Assembly: GCA_965231765.1 (NCBI GenBank) | Contig: OZ246887.1 | Location: 2,480,001-2,544,000, forward strand | Length of the DNA: 64,000 nt | Direction: 5' to 3' | From: JAAXHF01 sp963665955 | Lineage (GTDB): Bacteria > Desulfobacterota > Binatia > Bin18 | Made by a program: the position numbers and the translations under genes | Shown: in pieces, positions 41,131 through 50,128 of the stretch | Layout: each line of letters starts with the position of its first letter | Position numbering within the stretch: position 1 is the stretch's first letter | The notes under the pieces: generated by a model | What the model was told of the DNA's origin: nothing | The model's database searches: none | The model's input: only the letters and a program-made list of their open reading frames with translations

Positions 41131-43401
41131 CTAGTGTATCCGAGCAGCTCGCAACCTGAGCGAATTGGTGATCACCGATACCGAGCTGAGAGCCATAGCT
41201 AAAGCTGCAACCATCGGATTGAGTACAAGCTGGAAAAAAGGGTACAACACGCCTGCGGCAATTGGAATACCAGCTGCATTGTAAAAAAACGCCCAGAACA
41301 GATTCTGCCGAATGACCTGCATCGTCCGACGGGAAAGACGAGTAGCCGTCACAACACCCTGCAAATCGCCTCGGATAAGCGTGATATCCGCCGCATCAAT
41401 CGCGACATCAGTCCCAGTCCCCAGGGCAATACCAACATCCGCCTGAACCAGGGCTGGGGCATCGTTTATGCCGTCTCCGACCATGCCGACCACTTGGCCG
41501 TTTGCCTGGAGCCGTGCGATCTCAGCGGCTTTATCTTCCGGCAGGACCTCTGCCACGACCTGGGCAATACCAGCCTGCTGCGCAATCGCCTCGGCTGTCC
41601 GTCGGTTATCGCCTGTCAGCATGACCGGATTCAGACCCAGCTGTCGAATACGGGCGAGCGCGTCCAACGCTTCAGCTTTGAGCACATCGGCAACAGCGAT
41701 GAGCCCTACAGCGCGGCCATTAACCGCCATGAACATAGGCGTTTTACCGGATTGAGCCAAGCTCTCCGCCGCAGCCTCCAGCTGACTCAGATTGATACTG
41801 TGCTCTTGGCAAAAACGCCGATTCCCGATCAATACAGTTTTTTCTCCAACGCTAGCCATGACACCCTGACCCGGAGTAGCCTGAAACGTTTCAACCTCGA
41901 TCAAAGACAGTTCCTGCGATTGTGCGCGGCGCACAATCGCCTGTCCGAGTGGGTGTTCACTTTTCTGCTCAACACTGGCCGCCAGACGCAGCAGTTCGGC
42001 CTCTGAGCCACTGACAGCAATCACGCTGGTCACTTCAGGCTGACCTGTGGTCAGCGTACCGGTTTTATCAAAGACGACTGTCGTCACAGCATGCATCCGC
42101 TCTAAGGCAGCTCCACTTTTGATCAGCACGCCTTGCTCTGCTCCTCGACCGGTTCCCACCATAATCGCGGTTGGAGTGGCCAAGCCTAACGCGCACGGAC
42201 AGGCAATAATCAGCACGGCCACAAAATTCATGATGGCAAAACTCAAGGCTGGCTCGGGACCAAACAGCATCCACGCTCCAAACGTCAGCATCGCAATGCT
42301 GATCACCGCTGGCACAAAGTAGCTGGCAATAGTGTCGGCGAGTCTTTGAATCGGCGCTTTGGAACTCTGCGCCTGGCGCACTACATGGACAATCTGGGCC
42401 AGCGTGGTCTCTTGACCAACCCGAGTGGCTTGAAATGTAAAAGCACCTGTCTTATTGAGTGTCGCCCCAACCACACTATCGCCGGGCTGTTTATCGACGG
42501 GCATACTCTCGCCGGTCAGCATGGCTTCATCAACGGCAGAAACACCGCTTATGATACGGCCATCAACTGAAATTTTTTCACCGGGGCGGACAGCGATCGT
42601 ATCTCCAACTCGAACATGGGCAACAGGGATTTCCATTTCACGTCCATCTCGGACAACTCTTGCCGTATTCGGCTGCAGCTCAAGCAAACGTTGAATGGCA
42701 TCAGCTGCGCGGCCTTTGGCGCGGGCTTCGAGAAAACGCCCCAGCAGGATGAGCGTAATAATCATCGCTGCTGTTTCAAAATAGACCTGCGGGGCCTGTC
42801 CGATGGCACTAAACAGTCCAGGTGCTAAGACAGCCATCAGGCTATACCCATACGCAGCCGAGGTCCCAATCGCAATGAGCGTATTCATATCGCTCATCCC
42901 GTGCCGAGCCGATGCCCACGCTCCTCGGTAAAACTGCCAGCCGACCCAGAACTGGATGGGAGTGGTGAGCAACAGCAGCACCAGCGGATGGCTGAGCAGC
43001 GGTAGACGCAGCATCGATCCCAACATGATACCGAGCGTGAGAACGGCACTCACGAGAAGTTTTATTTTAAGCTCAGCCAGCTCTGCCTGCTGGTACTGCT
43101 GGTCCGCATCGGCATGACCGTCTTCCCGCTGGGCAGCCTCAAAGCCGACTGCAGTGATCACCGTACGCAAGGCTGCTGGGTCGGTCTGGTCGGCATGATA
43201 TGCAATGAGCGCATCTTCGCTGGCCAGACTGACACTCGCGCTGACAACCCCAGGCACAGCGGACAGGGCACGTTCGACCTTGCCAGTACACGAGGCGCAA
43301 TGCATGCCTCGAATCCCGAGGACGGTGGTGGCAGGCAGAGCGGGAGAGACGACACAAGATGCATGCGACTGATCGTCATGCGGTATGGGTTCGGTTTGCA
43401 T
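41131..43401 (-). CDS. copA: Copper-translocating P1B-type ATPase
   Basis: 756 residues. An N-terminal HMA metal-binding domain has MHCASC (Cys35, Cys38). Eight membrane helices include the CPC pair in LIIACPCALGLATPTAIMVG; VFDKTGTLTTGQPEV is the phosphorylation site, SEHPLGQAIV the nucleotide-binding signature, and MVGDGINDAPAL the hinge. The last helices (FYNAAG and ALSSVSVITNSLRL) match the Cu(I) group. It pumps Cu(I), possibly Ag(I), out of the cytoplasm. It is the last gene of an operon headed by a MerR-type regulator and a threonine deaminase gene. Confidence 0.93.
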   Translation of the reverse strand: MQTEPIPHDDQSHASCVVSPALPATTVLGIRGMHCASCTGKVERALSAVPGVVSASVSLASEDALIAYHADQTDPAALRTVITAVGFEAAQREDGHADADQQYQQAELAELKIKLLVSAVLTLGIMLGSMLRLPLLSHPLVLLLLTTPIQFWVGWQFYRGAWASARHGMSDMNTLIAIGTSAAYGYSLMAVLAPGLFSAIGQAPQVYFETAAMIITLILLGRFLEARAKGRAADAIQRLLELQPNTARVVRDGREMEIPVAHVRVGDTIAVRPGEKISVDGRIISGVSAVDEAMLTGESMPVDKQPGDSVVGATLNKTGAFTFQATRVGQETTLAQIVHVVRQAQSSKAPIQRLADTIASYFVPAVISIAMLTFGAWMLFGPEPALSFAIMNFVAVLIIACPCALGLATPTAIMVGTGRGAEQGVLIKSGAALERMHAVTTVVFDKTGTLTTGQPEVTSVIAVSGSEAELLRLAASVEQKSEHPLGQAIVRRAQSQELSLIEVETFQATPGQGVMASVGEKTVLIGNRRFCQEHSINLSQLEAAAESLAQSGKTPMFMAVNGRAVGLIAVADVLKAEALDALARIRQLGLNPVMLTGDNRRTAEAIAQQAGIAQVVAEVLPEDKAAEIARLQANGQVVGMVGDGINDAPALVQADVGIALGTGTDVAIDAADITLIRGDLQGVVTATRLSRRTMQVIRQNLFWAFFYNAAGIPIAAGVLYPFFQLVLNPMVAALAMALSSVSVITNSLRLRAARIH

Positions 43402-43423
43402 AACATGTCTTTCTGATAATTGG

Positions 43424-44635
43424 CTACACAGTCGGATCGATCACGTGATACCCAGCCTGCTGCAGCGCGCTGAGAACCGTCGCAATATGATCTTGGCCTG
43501 AGGTTTCCAGGGTAAAGGTGATTTCCGACTCGCCAACTTCGGCACGGCTGAAACCACGCGTATGAGCAATTTCCAAAATATTTGCACCCTGGTTGGCGAC
43601 TAAAGTTCCTACCCCTGCCAGCGCGCCTGGACGATCGGGCACAATCAGACTGACCTGGACCAGCCGCCCAGCCTGGACCAGACCTTTTTCAATCACCCGA
43701 GCAACAATATTCATATCAATATTGCCGCCAGACAAAACCAAGACGACCTTTTGATTGGTGACATCCAGCGAACGGTTGAGCAACGCCGCCAGCGGTGTCG
43801 CAGCAGCCCCTTCGACAACCGTCTTTTCGCCTTCAAGCAAGGCCACAAGAGCCGAGGCAATTTCCGTTTCGGACACAGTTACCACGTCATCAACATACTG
43901 CTGGACCAGTGGCAGGGTGAGAGCGCCGACCTGGCGGACGGCAATACCATCGGCAATCGTTGGTTCAGCGGGGCACAGTGCAGGCTTGCCCGCTTCCAGT
44001 GCATACTGCATGCTGGCCACACGTTCTGTTTGCACGCCGATGACCCGCGTTCGACAGCCACTCTCTTTCAGCGCCAGCGCAGTCCCGCCAATCAAGCCGC
44101 CTCCTCCGACGGGCACAATGACTGCCTCAACATCTGGGATTTGCTCAAGCAGTTCTAACCCCAAAGTCCCTTGTCCGGCGATCACCCGTAGATCGTCGAA
44201 GGCAGGAATAAACACGCTGCCACGCTCCCCTTGCATTTGCAGGGCCCGCTCTAAGGCTTGATCAAAATCATCCCCAGCTAAGACCACTTCAGCCCCATAG
44301 CCTCGCGCCCGCGAGACCTTCACCAGCGGCGCAAAACGCGGCATGACAATCGTGGCCGGAATTCCTAGTCGCTGGGCGTGAAAGGCGACCGCCAGACCAT
44401 GATTCCCGGCGCTGGCGGCAATCACGCCGGTGTGACACTCGTGCGGACTCAGACACAGCAATATATTGAGGGCTCCACGTTCTTTGAACGAGCCAGTCAT
44501 TTGCAGGTTATCGAGTTTCAGAAAAACCTGGGCATCAGCCTGGCGACCCACTGTTTCAGAGTACGCACACGGAGAACAATAGATCGTGTCTTTGATCCGG
44601 GCGTGGGCGGCGTGTATGTCAGCGAGTGTCAGCAT
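43424..44635 (-). CDS. ilvA: Threonine ammonia-lyase with ACT domain
   Basis: 403 residues. The PLP lysine is Lys51 in GSFKERGALNILL, and VGGGGLIGGTALAL is the PLP-phosphate glycine loop. The last ~80 residues form one ACT domain (LVQVSLIVPDRPGALAGVGT). This is the short IlvA/TdcB-type enzyme that deaminates L-threonine to 2-oxobutyrate, first step to isoleucine. The gene lies 5 bp after merR and 22 bp before copA, so it is transcribed with both. Its presence in a metal operon is unusual. Confidence 0.9.
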   Translation of the reverse strand: MLTLADIHAAHARIKDTIYCSPCAYSETVGRQADAQVFLKLDNLQMTGSFKERGALNILLCLSPHECHTGVIAASAGNHGLAVAFHAQRLGIPATIVMPRFAPLVKVSRARGYGAEVVLAGDDFDQALERALQMQGERGSVFIPAFDDLRVIAGQGTLGLELLEQIPDVEAVIVPVGGGGLIGGTALALKESGCRTRVIGVQTERVASMQYALEAGKPALCPAEPTIADGIAVRQVGALTLPLVQQYVDDVVTVSETEIASALVALLEGEKTVVEGAAATPLAALLNRSLDVTNQKVVLVLSGGNIDMNIVARVIEKGLVQAGRLVQVSLIVPDRPGALAGVGTLVANQGANILEIAHTRGFSRAEVGESEITFTLETSGQDHIATVLSALQQAGYHVIDPTV

Positions 44636-44640
44636 GGCCG

Positions 44641-45054
44641 TTACGAGATGCCCTCCAACGCATTCAAAATAGGACAGTCGGTTGTTGAGCCCGTCCCATC
44701 ACACCTGGCAGTAATTGCACGTAGTGCCTTTTTCATCCGCTGGAGGGTCTGAATCTTGGCCTCAATATCAGTCAGTTTTTCTTCTGCCCGCGTTTTGACC
44801 TCCGCCCGACTCGCCTCGGGATTCATCCGTAGAGAGAGCAACTCAGCAATCTCGGTTAAGGAAAAACCCAGCTCCTGAGCGCGCTTAACAAAACGGACGC
44901 GGTGGATTGTCTCGCTTGGGTACAAACGATAATTCGCGCCGCTCCGAGGGGGTTTATCAATAATTCCACGCCGTTCGTAGTAGCGTAAGGTTTCGACGTG
45001 AACCCCAGCCTGGCGGGCGACCTCGCCGATAGTCAGTTTGTTCAGTCTGTTCAT
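44641..45054 (-). CDS. MerR-family metal-responsive regulator
   Basis: 137 residues. The winged helix-turn-helix is TIGEVARQAGVHVETLRYYERRG, then LTEIAELLSL and a long dimerisation helix. The metal loop is CDGTGSTTDCPIL with Cys118 and Cys127 nine apart, as in MerR/PbrR/CadR. The third cysteine of those proteins is missing (Ala81/Ser82), a feature shared with CueR. It probably senses Cu(I)/Ag(I) or another soft metal and twists the promoter at 45076-45107. First gene of the merR-ilvA-copA operon. Confidence 0.9.
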   Translation of the reverse strand: MNRLNKLTIGEVARQAGVHVETLRYYERRGIIDKPPRSGANYRLYPSETIHRVRFVKRAQELGFSLTEIAELLSLRMNPEASRAEVKTRAEEKLTDIEAKIQTLQRMKKALRAITARCDGTGSTTDCPILNALEGIS

Positions 45055-45075
45055 CGGTATGGCCTCTTACTGAGA

Positions 45076-45107
45076 AGTATACACCCCGTACTTAGGTACG
45101 GAGTCAA
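45076..45107 (-). promoter_or_regulatory. MerR-type promoter with dyad operator
   Basis: On the minus strand TTGACT (45107-45102) and TATACT (45081-45076) are separated by 20 bp, the overlong spacer typical of MerR-regulated promoters. Within it lies the dyad ACTCCGTAC-CTAA-GTACGGGGT (45083-45104), which closely resembles the mercury-resistance operator (TCCGTAC...GTACGGA). Transcription would start around 45069, about 15 bp before the merR ATG, so the regulator controls its own operon. Confidence 0.88.
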
Positions 45108-45209
45108 GAGGGGTGTCACATTCTCTATTTGACCTCCCCCATACCCTATGCCAGACTGCCCACGATTTTATAAAAAAGAAGCCGTTCAAACAGACCGGAG
45201 GAAAAGACT

Positions 45210-46643
45210 ATGGCTGCAACAAAAACCGTCTCCATCGCTTGTGGCGAAACCAACATCGACACCCAATTGCCTGACAGAACAGACATTTTACACTCTCCAG
45301 CTCCGCTGCCCGCCGCGGCTGATCCCGAATCCACGATTCGGGCAGCTTTAGCTGCACCGATCAATCATGAGCCGATTACCAAGCTGGTGAGTTCGTCCTC
45401 AAAGGTCACGATTGTTTTTGATGATCCAGTCATTCCGCAAATTCCAATGAAAGCGCCCGACTTTCGGGCTATGGCGATTCCGATTCTGCTCCAAGAACTC
45501 GACAAGGCTGGGGTGCAGCGCAATAACATCACCCTGATTTGCGCCAACGCCCTACATCGCAAGTGGACAAACAGCGAGCTGGAAACCATCCTAGGGCCCC
45601 AGATTACAAACACCTTTGGTCCGAGTCGTCTGTTGTGTCATGACGCCGAAGACCCAGAGAATTTAGTTGCGATGGGCGAGACCCATCACAGCATTGAGGT
45701 CGAGATCAATAAGGCGGTGCTGGAATCCGATCAGGTCTTTTACATCAATCTAACCAGTCTGCCGTTTCATGGTGGCTGGAAATCCGTCGCCATTGGTCTC
45801 AGCTCTTTTCGTTCGATTCGTCACCACCACCGGCCTTTTCGCTCCGCCAGTGGCAAGTCGGTCATGGATGCCAAACGGTCTTCTTTTCAAAAACTGGTGT
45901 GGGAAATTGGAGCGATTATCGACACAGCCCTCGCAAAAAAGGGACGCCGTATCTTTACCATTGAGTCTGTCCTGAATAGCTCCCAGCCAGCGGAACTGGT
46001 GGCTGTGTTTGCCGGTCATATTCCCGACGTGCATGAGCAGACCCTGGACAAGCTGTATGAGCAGCAAGTCGTGTCTGTGCCCAAGCAGGTTGATGTGGGC
46101 ATCTTTGGTATTCCCAACCAAACCTATTATGCCAATCTGTCTCGGACTAATCCGATCTTAGTCCGCAATCAAGCCCTGTCATACAGTTTTGGCCTGTACC
46201 AGCAACGGCCGCTTATTCGGGAAGGCGGGATTGGGATTTTTGCCAATCCATGTACGCGTGGCTTTAATGCGCGCCACCACCCCTCGTATATTGAACTGTA
46301 TGAGGAGCATCTGTCTGAGACACAAGATCCGTTTGAACTGTGGGATTTATACGCCGAAGACTTTGCCCATCGGCCCGAGTACGTGCATAAGTATCGTTAC
46401 GCGTATGGCTTCCATGGCTCGCATCCACTGATTCTGTGGGGTCAAGGTTCTTTTCCGCTGAAACACATGGGCCGAGCCTTTTTGGCTGGGGCTGAAGATC
46501 CTGAGGCAGCCCGACGGGTAGGATTTGAGCCCTTTCCTACGGTTGAGGCCGCAGTCGCGGAAGCTGAGGCGTGCTTAGGTAAAGATTGTTCCGTCGCCCA
46601 TCCATCCATGCCCCCGGTGTTTCTCACCTCGGTGGGCGAATGA
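45210..46643 (+). CDS. LarA-like (DUF2088) nickel-pincer racemase family protein
   Basis: 477 residues. The N-terminal half has the LarA N-domain pattern (VTIVFDDPVIPQIPMKA, NITLICANALHRKWT). LTSLPFHGGWKSVAIGLSSF holds the lysine that carries the NPN pincer cofactor in LarA, and SIRHHHRPF supplies the catalytic-type histidines. LarA enzymes racemise or epimerise 2-hydroxy acids. No larB/larC/larE cofactor genes are nearby. CGGAGGA precedes the ATG. Single gene, divergent from merR. Confidence 0.8.
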   Translation: MAATKTVSIACGETNIDTQLPDRTDILHSPAPLPAAADPESTIRAALAAPINHEPITKLVSSSSKVTIVFDDPVIPQIPMKAPDFRAMAIPILLQELDKAGVQRNNITLICANALHRKWTNSELETILGPQITNTFGPSRLLCHDAEDPENLVAMGETHHSIEVEINKAVLESDQVFYINLTSLPFHGGWKSVAIGLSSFRSIRHHHRPFRSASGKSVMDAKRSSFQKLVWEIGAIIDTALAKKGRRIFTIESVLNSSQPAELVAVFAGHIPDVHEQTLDKLYEQQVVSVPKQVDVGIFGIPNQTYYANLSRTNPILVRNQALSYSFGLYQQRPLIREGGIGIFANPCTRGFNARHHPSYIELYEEHLSETQDPFELWDLYAEDFAHRPEYVHKYRYAYGFHGSHPLILWGQGSFPLKHMGRAFLAGAEDPEAARRVGFEPFPTVEAAVAEAEACLGKDCSVAHPSMPPVFLTSVGE

Positions 46644-46662
46644 GTGCAATCAGCGCAATCAG

Positions 46663-47478
46663 CTAATTGAGACGGTCACGAAAAAGACGCTGGCGTCGGG
46701 AGCTCCGACCTAGCTCCCGGAACAGCAGTCCCCGAAAGAGCATGAGGGCAAACAATAAATAGCCGTTCATGATGCTCGCCAGGATGAGACTCAGCAGTCC
46801 CAAATTGCCGAGTCCAAAAAGGTCCAACACCGAAAATGTGATATAGCCCATTTGTGGCGAAGTCACCGGAATCGAGAGCGGAAAAGCGACTGCCGGAAAT
46901 AATTCCAAAAGAGACACGGGCGAGATCAGCGAAAAAACAAAGCTCATTCCGAGGAGAGGGACAAACCACTCCACCCCACTATCACGCAGGAAATCGACGC
47001 TTTCCTGTACTATGGCGAACCCCTCACTGTGACCCTGATAAATGATTTCCGGAACAGGACTCAGCAGAACCGGCAGAATCACAGCCGTGATAAGCCACGG
47101 AATCTGGGTGCCAGTGCCAGGCCCTGACAGCATACCGATCATCAGACGAATAATAAAAAGAAAGAACAAAATCGTTAGCGTTGAGGTAAAATACGGTCGC
47201 CAGCTATCGAGCAATTCGTCTGGCTGCATGCGGTTGCCCTGGACTGCACCATCAATGAAGTACAGATATGAACCGACCAACACAGCCAAGAGAAAGCCAA
47301 CAATAAACCCGCCGACGATGCCAAGCTGCCCGGCAAAACTGGCGACGAGCAGAAAGGCTGGCGCGTATAGCAGTGGCAGCAGGCCAATCCACCACGTCCG
47401 AGATATTTTCTCTACCAGCTCTTTTGCGGCTTTCTGATACAAGCCGAGTGTAATCTGTACTAATGCGCCCCAGTCCAT
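46663..47478 (-). CDS. Multi-pass membrane protein of unknown function
   Basis: 271 residues from ATG 47478. About six membrane helices, for example WWIGLLPLLYAPAFLLVASF, GIVGGFIVGFLLAVLVGSYL and FTSTLTILFFLFIIRLMIGM. The pattern resembles DUF4013-type membrane proteins, but the family is not certain. It starts 8 bp after the stop of the nitroreductase gene, which suggests co-transcription. Confidence 0.65.
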   Translation of the reverse strand: MDWGALVQITLGLYQKAAKELVEKISRTWWIGLLPLLYAPAFLLVASFAGQLGIVGGFIVGFLLAVLVGSYLYFIDGAVQGNRMQPDELLDSWRPYFTSTLTILFFLFIIRLMIGMLSGPGTGTQIPWLITAVILPVLLSPVPEIIYQGHSEGFAIVQESVDFLRDSGVEWFVPLLGMSFVFSLISPVSLLELFPAVAFPLSIPVTSPQMGYITFSVLDLFGLGNLGLLSLILASIMNGYLLFALMLFRGLLFRELGRSSRRQRLFRDRLN

Positions 47479-47486
47479 CCTGATTC

Positions 47487-48128
47487 CTATGTGTACGCTT
47501 GTCCCCATGTATCTTGAAACGTGACCTCTTCGAGCGGTCGCCGGGACACCGGACCAAACTTGCCGACAGGGTAGCCTATCGGAAGAATAGCAAACGTCTC
47601 AGCATTGTCCGGTAGCCCCAGGATGTCGTTGACCTCTTTTTCAAAGATCAAGTGACGGGTGGTCAGTGTAGCTCCTAAGCCCAAGCCTCGGGCGGCTAAC
47701 AACATGTTCTGGACGGCTGGGTAAATCGACGCGCCCGACATTTTTGCCAGGCCAATTGAGGCCGCAAAGTCGCCAACCAGGCAGCCTACGATCAGGACCG
47801 GAGCTTCGTGGAAATGCTCAGTGAGATAGACGACCGCTTTGAGCATACGCTGTTTTTGCTCCTCAGTTTTCCCCGGCGGCGGCGGGTTGGATTGATAGCG
47901 TGGCAGGACTTGATCAAGCGCTTTTTTATAGCGCAGCTGGATCTGTTTTTTGATCGCGGCATCCTTGACCACAATAAACCGCCAGTGCTGGACATCCCCG
48001 CCACTCGGCGCCCCAAGTCCAGCGTTAATAATTTTTTTAATCAGCTCATCCGGCACCGGATCAGGTCGCAGCCGGCGCATTGCCCGCATAGTGTGCAGCG
48101 CTTCAAACAGACCAACTTCTTCTGCCAT
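47487..48128 (-). CDS. Nitroreductase family protein
   Basis: 213 residues from ATG 48128 with AGGAGG upstream. FMN-binding segments are TMRAMRRLRPDPVPDEL and GAPSGGDVQHWRFIVV, and AVQNMLLAARGLGLGATLTT is the usual helix before the C-terminal part. IGYPVGKFGPVSRRPLEEV closes the domain. Members reduce nitroaromatics, quinones or enones with NAD(P)H, or dehalogenate. The substrate is unknown. Just before the membrane protein gene. Confidence 0.82.
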   Translation of the reverse strand: MAEEVGLFEALHTMRAMRRLRPDPVPDELIKKIINAGLGAPSGGDVQHWRFIVVKDAAIKKQIQLRYKKALDQVLPRYQSNPPPPGKTEEQKQRMLKAVVYLTEHFHEAPVLIVGCLVGDFAASIGLAKMSGASIYPAVQNMLLAARGLGLGATLTTRHLIFEKEVNDILGLPDNAETFAILPIGYPVGKFGPVSRRPLEEVTFQDTWGQAYT

Positions 48129-48232
48129 ACGACGCCCTCCTGTGGCAGTGCTTGTATCATGCAGTCGGGGGGAAAGAAATTGCCCGCGTGCGCTGGAGAA
48201 TGAGCCCGGAGGAGCCTGGAGGAAGAGCGCCA

Positions 48233-49543
48233 CTAAAAGAGATGCAACGACTGCAATAAAATAATCGCCACCGCCACTGGTGAGACATACCGGATCAGAA
48301 AAACCCAGCCTGCATACAAGTGCTCGCTGACCTGTCCACTCATAAATTCTTCACGCCGGACTGCATCGCTGAGCACCCAGCCGCTCAACACCGCGATCAA
48401 CAGCCCTCCCGTTGGCAGCATATAATTGGTAACAATCGTATCCGCCATATCGAAGAACTCTCCACTCAAATCGGACGGAATCCCACACGCAAAAATGACT
48501 CCTCCAACAACCCAAGTTGCCTGCGTGCGACTCCAACCCTTTTCATCAATAAAATACGCAACCACGACTTCCAGCACTGACATGGACGAGCTCAAGGCAG
48601 CAAAGATAAGCAGCACAAAAAAGACGAGGGCTAAGATCTGTCCGCCTGGCAGCTGGCTAAACGTAATCGGTAGGGTCTGGAAGATCAGCCCAGGTCCAGC
48701 CGATGGTTCCAATTGGAACGTAAACACCAGGGGAAAAATCACAAACCCAGACAGCAGGGCAACAAGCGTATCACCGGCCGCAATATAAAAAGCCGGTCGT
48801 ACCAGATCAGTCTGTTTATCCAGATAGCTGCCATAAGTAATCATAATACCGGCGGCAATACTGAGCGAAAAAAAGGCTTGTCCCATTGCTGCTAAGACAG
48901 ACTGAGCGGTGAGTTGATCCCAGCGTGGACTGAGCAAAAAAGCGATGCCTTGTCGTGCACCATCGGTCTGCACCGAATAGACCAATAGACCGCACAGCAT
49001 AAAAAACAGCAGTGGCATCATGATCGTATTGGCCTGCTCCAGCCCACCAGAAACTCCACGTACGACGACTAAAATCGTCGTGAGCATAAACACGGCATGC
49101 CAAAATATTTGGGGGGCGGCACTCTCCGTCAGCTGGCCAAACAACCCCCCGATTTCCTCAGCCGGCAGTCCGGCGAAGCTGTTCAGGCAAGACAGCCCAA
49201 CATAGTGCAACACCCAGCCACCAACCACGGCGTAATACGACAACACCACAAAAGCAGAGGCAACATGCAGCCAGCCGATCAAAGCCCATGGGGAGTCAGG
49301 TTGTACATGTGAGAAAGCACCGACCACATCACGCTGAGCACGGCGACCAATCATGAACTCGGCGAGCATGACGGGAATACCAACGGCGAGCACACACGCC
49401 ATGTAGACCAAGACAAAGGCAGCTCCACCGTTCTGTCCAGCCACAAAAGAGAAACGCCAAATATTCCCCAAACCAACCGCCGAGCCGATCCCTGCCAAAA
49501 TAAAGCCAAACGATCCTGACCAGTTCCCGCGTCCGTGTGCCAT
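48233..49543 (-). CDS. Sodium:neurotransmitter symporter family transporter
   Basis: 436 residues, shorter than the eukaryotic members but normal for bacterial SNF/NSS proteins, with about eleven or twelve membrane helices. GSAVGLGNIWRFSFVAGQNG is the unwound TM1 with sodium and substrate contacts; IMITYGSYLDKQ is the TM6-like segment. The protein imports an amino acid or similar amine with Na+. AGGAGGA precedes the ATG. A separate promoter is likely because a terminator lies just upstream. Confidence 0.88.
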   Translation of the reverse strand: MAHGRGNWSGSFGFILAGIGSAVGLGNIWRFSFVAGQNGGAAFVLVYMACVLAVGIPVMLAEFMIGRRAQRDVVGAFSHVQPDSPWALIGWLHVASAFVVLSYYAVVGGWVLHYVGLSCLNSFAGLPAEEIGGLFGQLTESAAPQIFWHAVFMLTTILVVVRGVSGGLEQANTIMMPLLFFMLCGLLVYSVQTDGARQGIAFLLSPRWDQLTAQSVLAAMGQAFFSLSIAAGIMITYGSYLDKQTDLVRPAFYIAAGDTLVALLSGFVIFPLVFTFQLEPSAGPGLIFQTLPITFSQLPGGQILALVFFVLLIFAALSSSMSVLEVVVAYFIDEKGWSRTQATWVVGGVIFACGIPSDLSGEFFDMADTIVTNYMLPTGGLLIAVLSGWVLSDAVRREEFMSGQVSEHLYAGWVFLIRYVSPVAVAIILLQSLHLF

Positions 49544-49603
49544 GCCTCCTCCTTAATCTCCATGCTCCACTGTTCAGGTTAACGGAATGCGCTGGCGTAG
49601 GTC

Positions 49604-49633
49604 AAAAAAAGGGCGGAGCATACTGCTCCGCCC
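49604..49633 (-). terminator. Strong rho-independent terminator
   Basis: GGGCGGAGCA (49611-49620) and TGCTCCGCCC (49624-49633) form a perfect 10-bp stem with a three-base loop. On the minus strand it is followed at once by seven T (49610-49604). It ends the minus-strand run whose last gene stops at 49692. Confidence 0.88.
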
Positions 49634-49691
49634 GCTCTTATTCCTTCTCTCGTTTCTCTATTCGCTTCGGAAGCGTTTGCTTACTTCTTTT

Positions 49692-50093
49692 TTACTCCAT
49701 CGCGCCGAGCTGCCTGAGTGCCCCGGCGGCATCCCAATAGTCACGCTGCGAAGCAATCTTGCCACCTGTGAAGGTCAAAATCGAAACGCCTTTGACGGTC
49801 GTCTCTTTGCCCTTGGCCGGAACACCAAGGAAATCCCCAGCATGCTTGGCTTGCCAGGTCCACTCGACAGCCCCGCCGTTTGCATCGCCCGAATAGTCAT
49901 TGACACTAAAAGCATTTTCTCCTGCTTCAGGCGTCTCCAATCCGGCGAAGAATTTTGTCAGCTCGGCTTTGCCCTCACAGGAATGGGCAAAAATCACATC
50001 TTCAAACCGGACATCATCCGCATACATGTCCATGACTGTACCGACTCCTGCGCTAAAGCTGCCCATCCATTGTTTGGCCCAATCGAGATTCAT
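49692..50093 (-). CDS. SnoaL/NTF2-like protein
   Basis: 133 residues. The cone-shaped SnoaL/NTF2 fold is suggested by WAKQWMGSFSAGVGTVMDMY, DDVRFEDVIFAHSCEGKAEL and TTVKGVSILTFTGGKIASQR. Such proteins act as small isomerases, cyclases or ligand binders; no specific reaction can be named. AAGGAGG precedes the ATG. Last gene of the run and followed by the terminator. Confidence 0.78.
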   Translation of the reverse strand: MNLDWAKQWMGSFSAGVGTVMDMYADDVRFEDVIFAHSCEGKAELTKFFAGLETPEAGENAFSVNDYSGDANGGAVEWTWQAKHAGDFLGVPAKGKETTVKGVSILTFTGGKIASQRDYWDAAGALRQLGAME

Positions 50094-50128
50094 ACCAGAC
50101 CTCCTTTTGGGATGTTCTGTTCGTTGCG

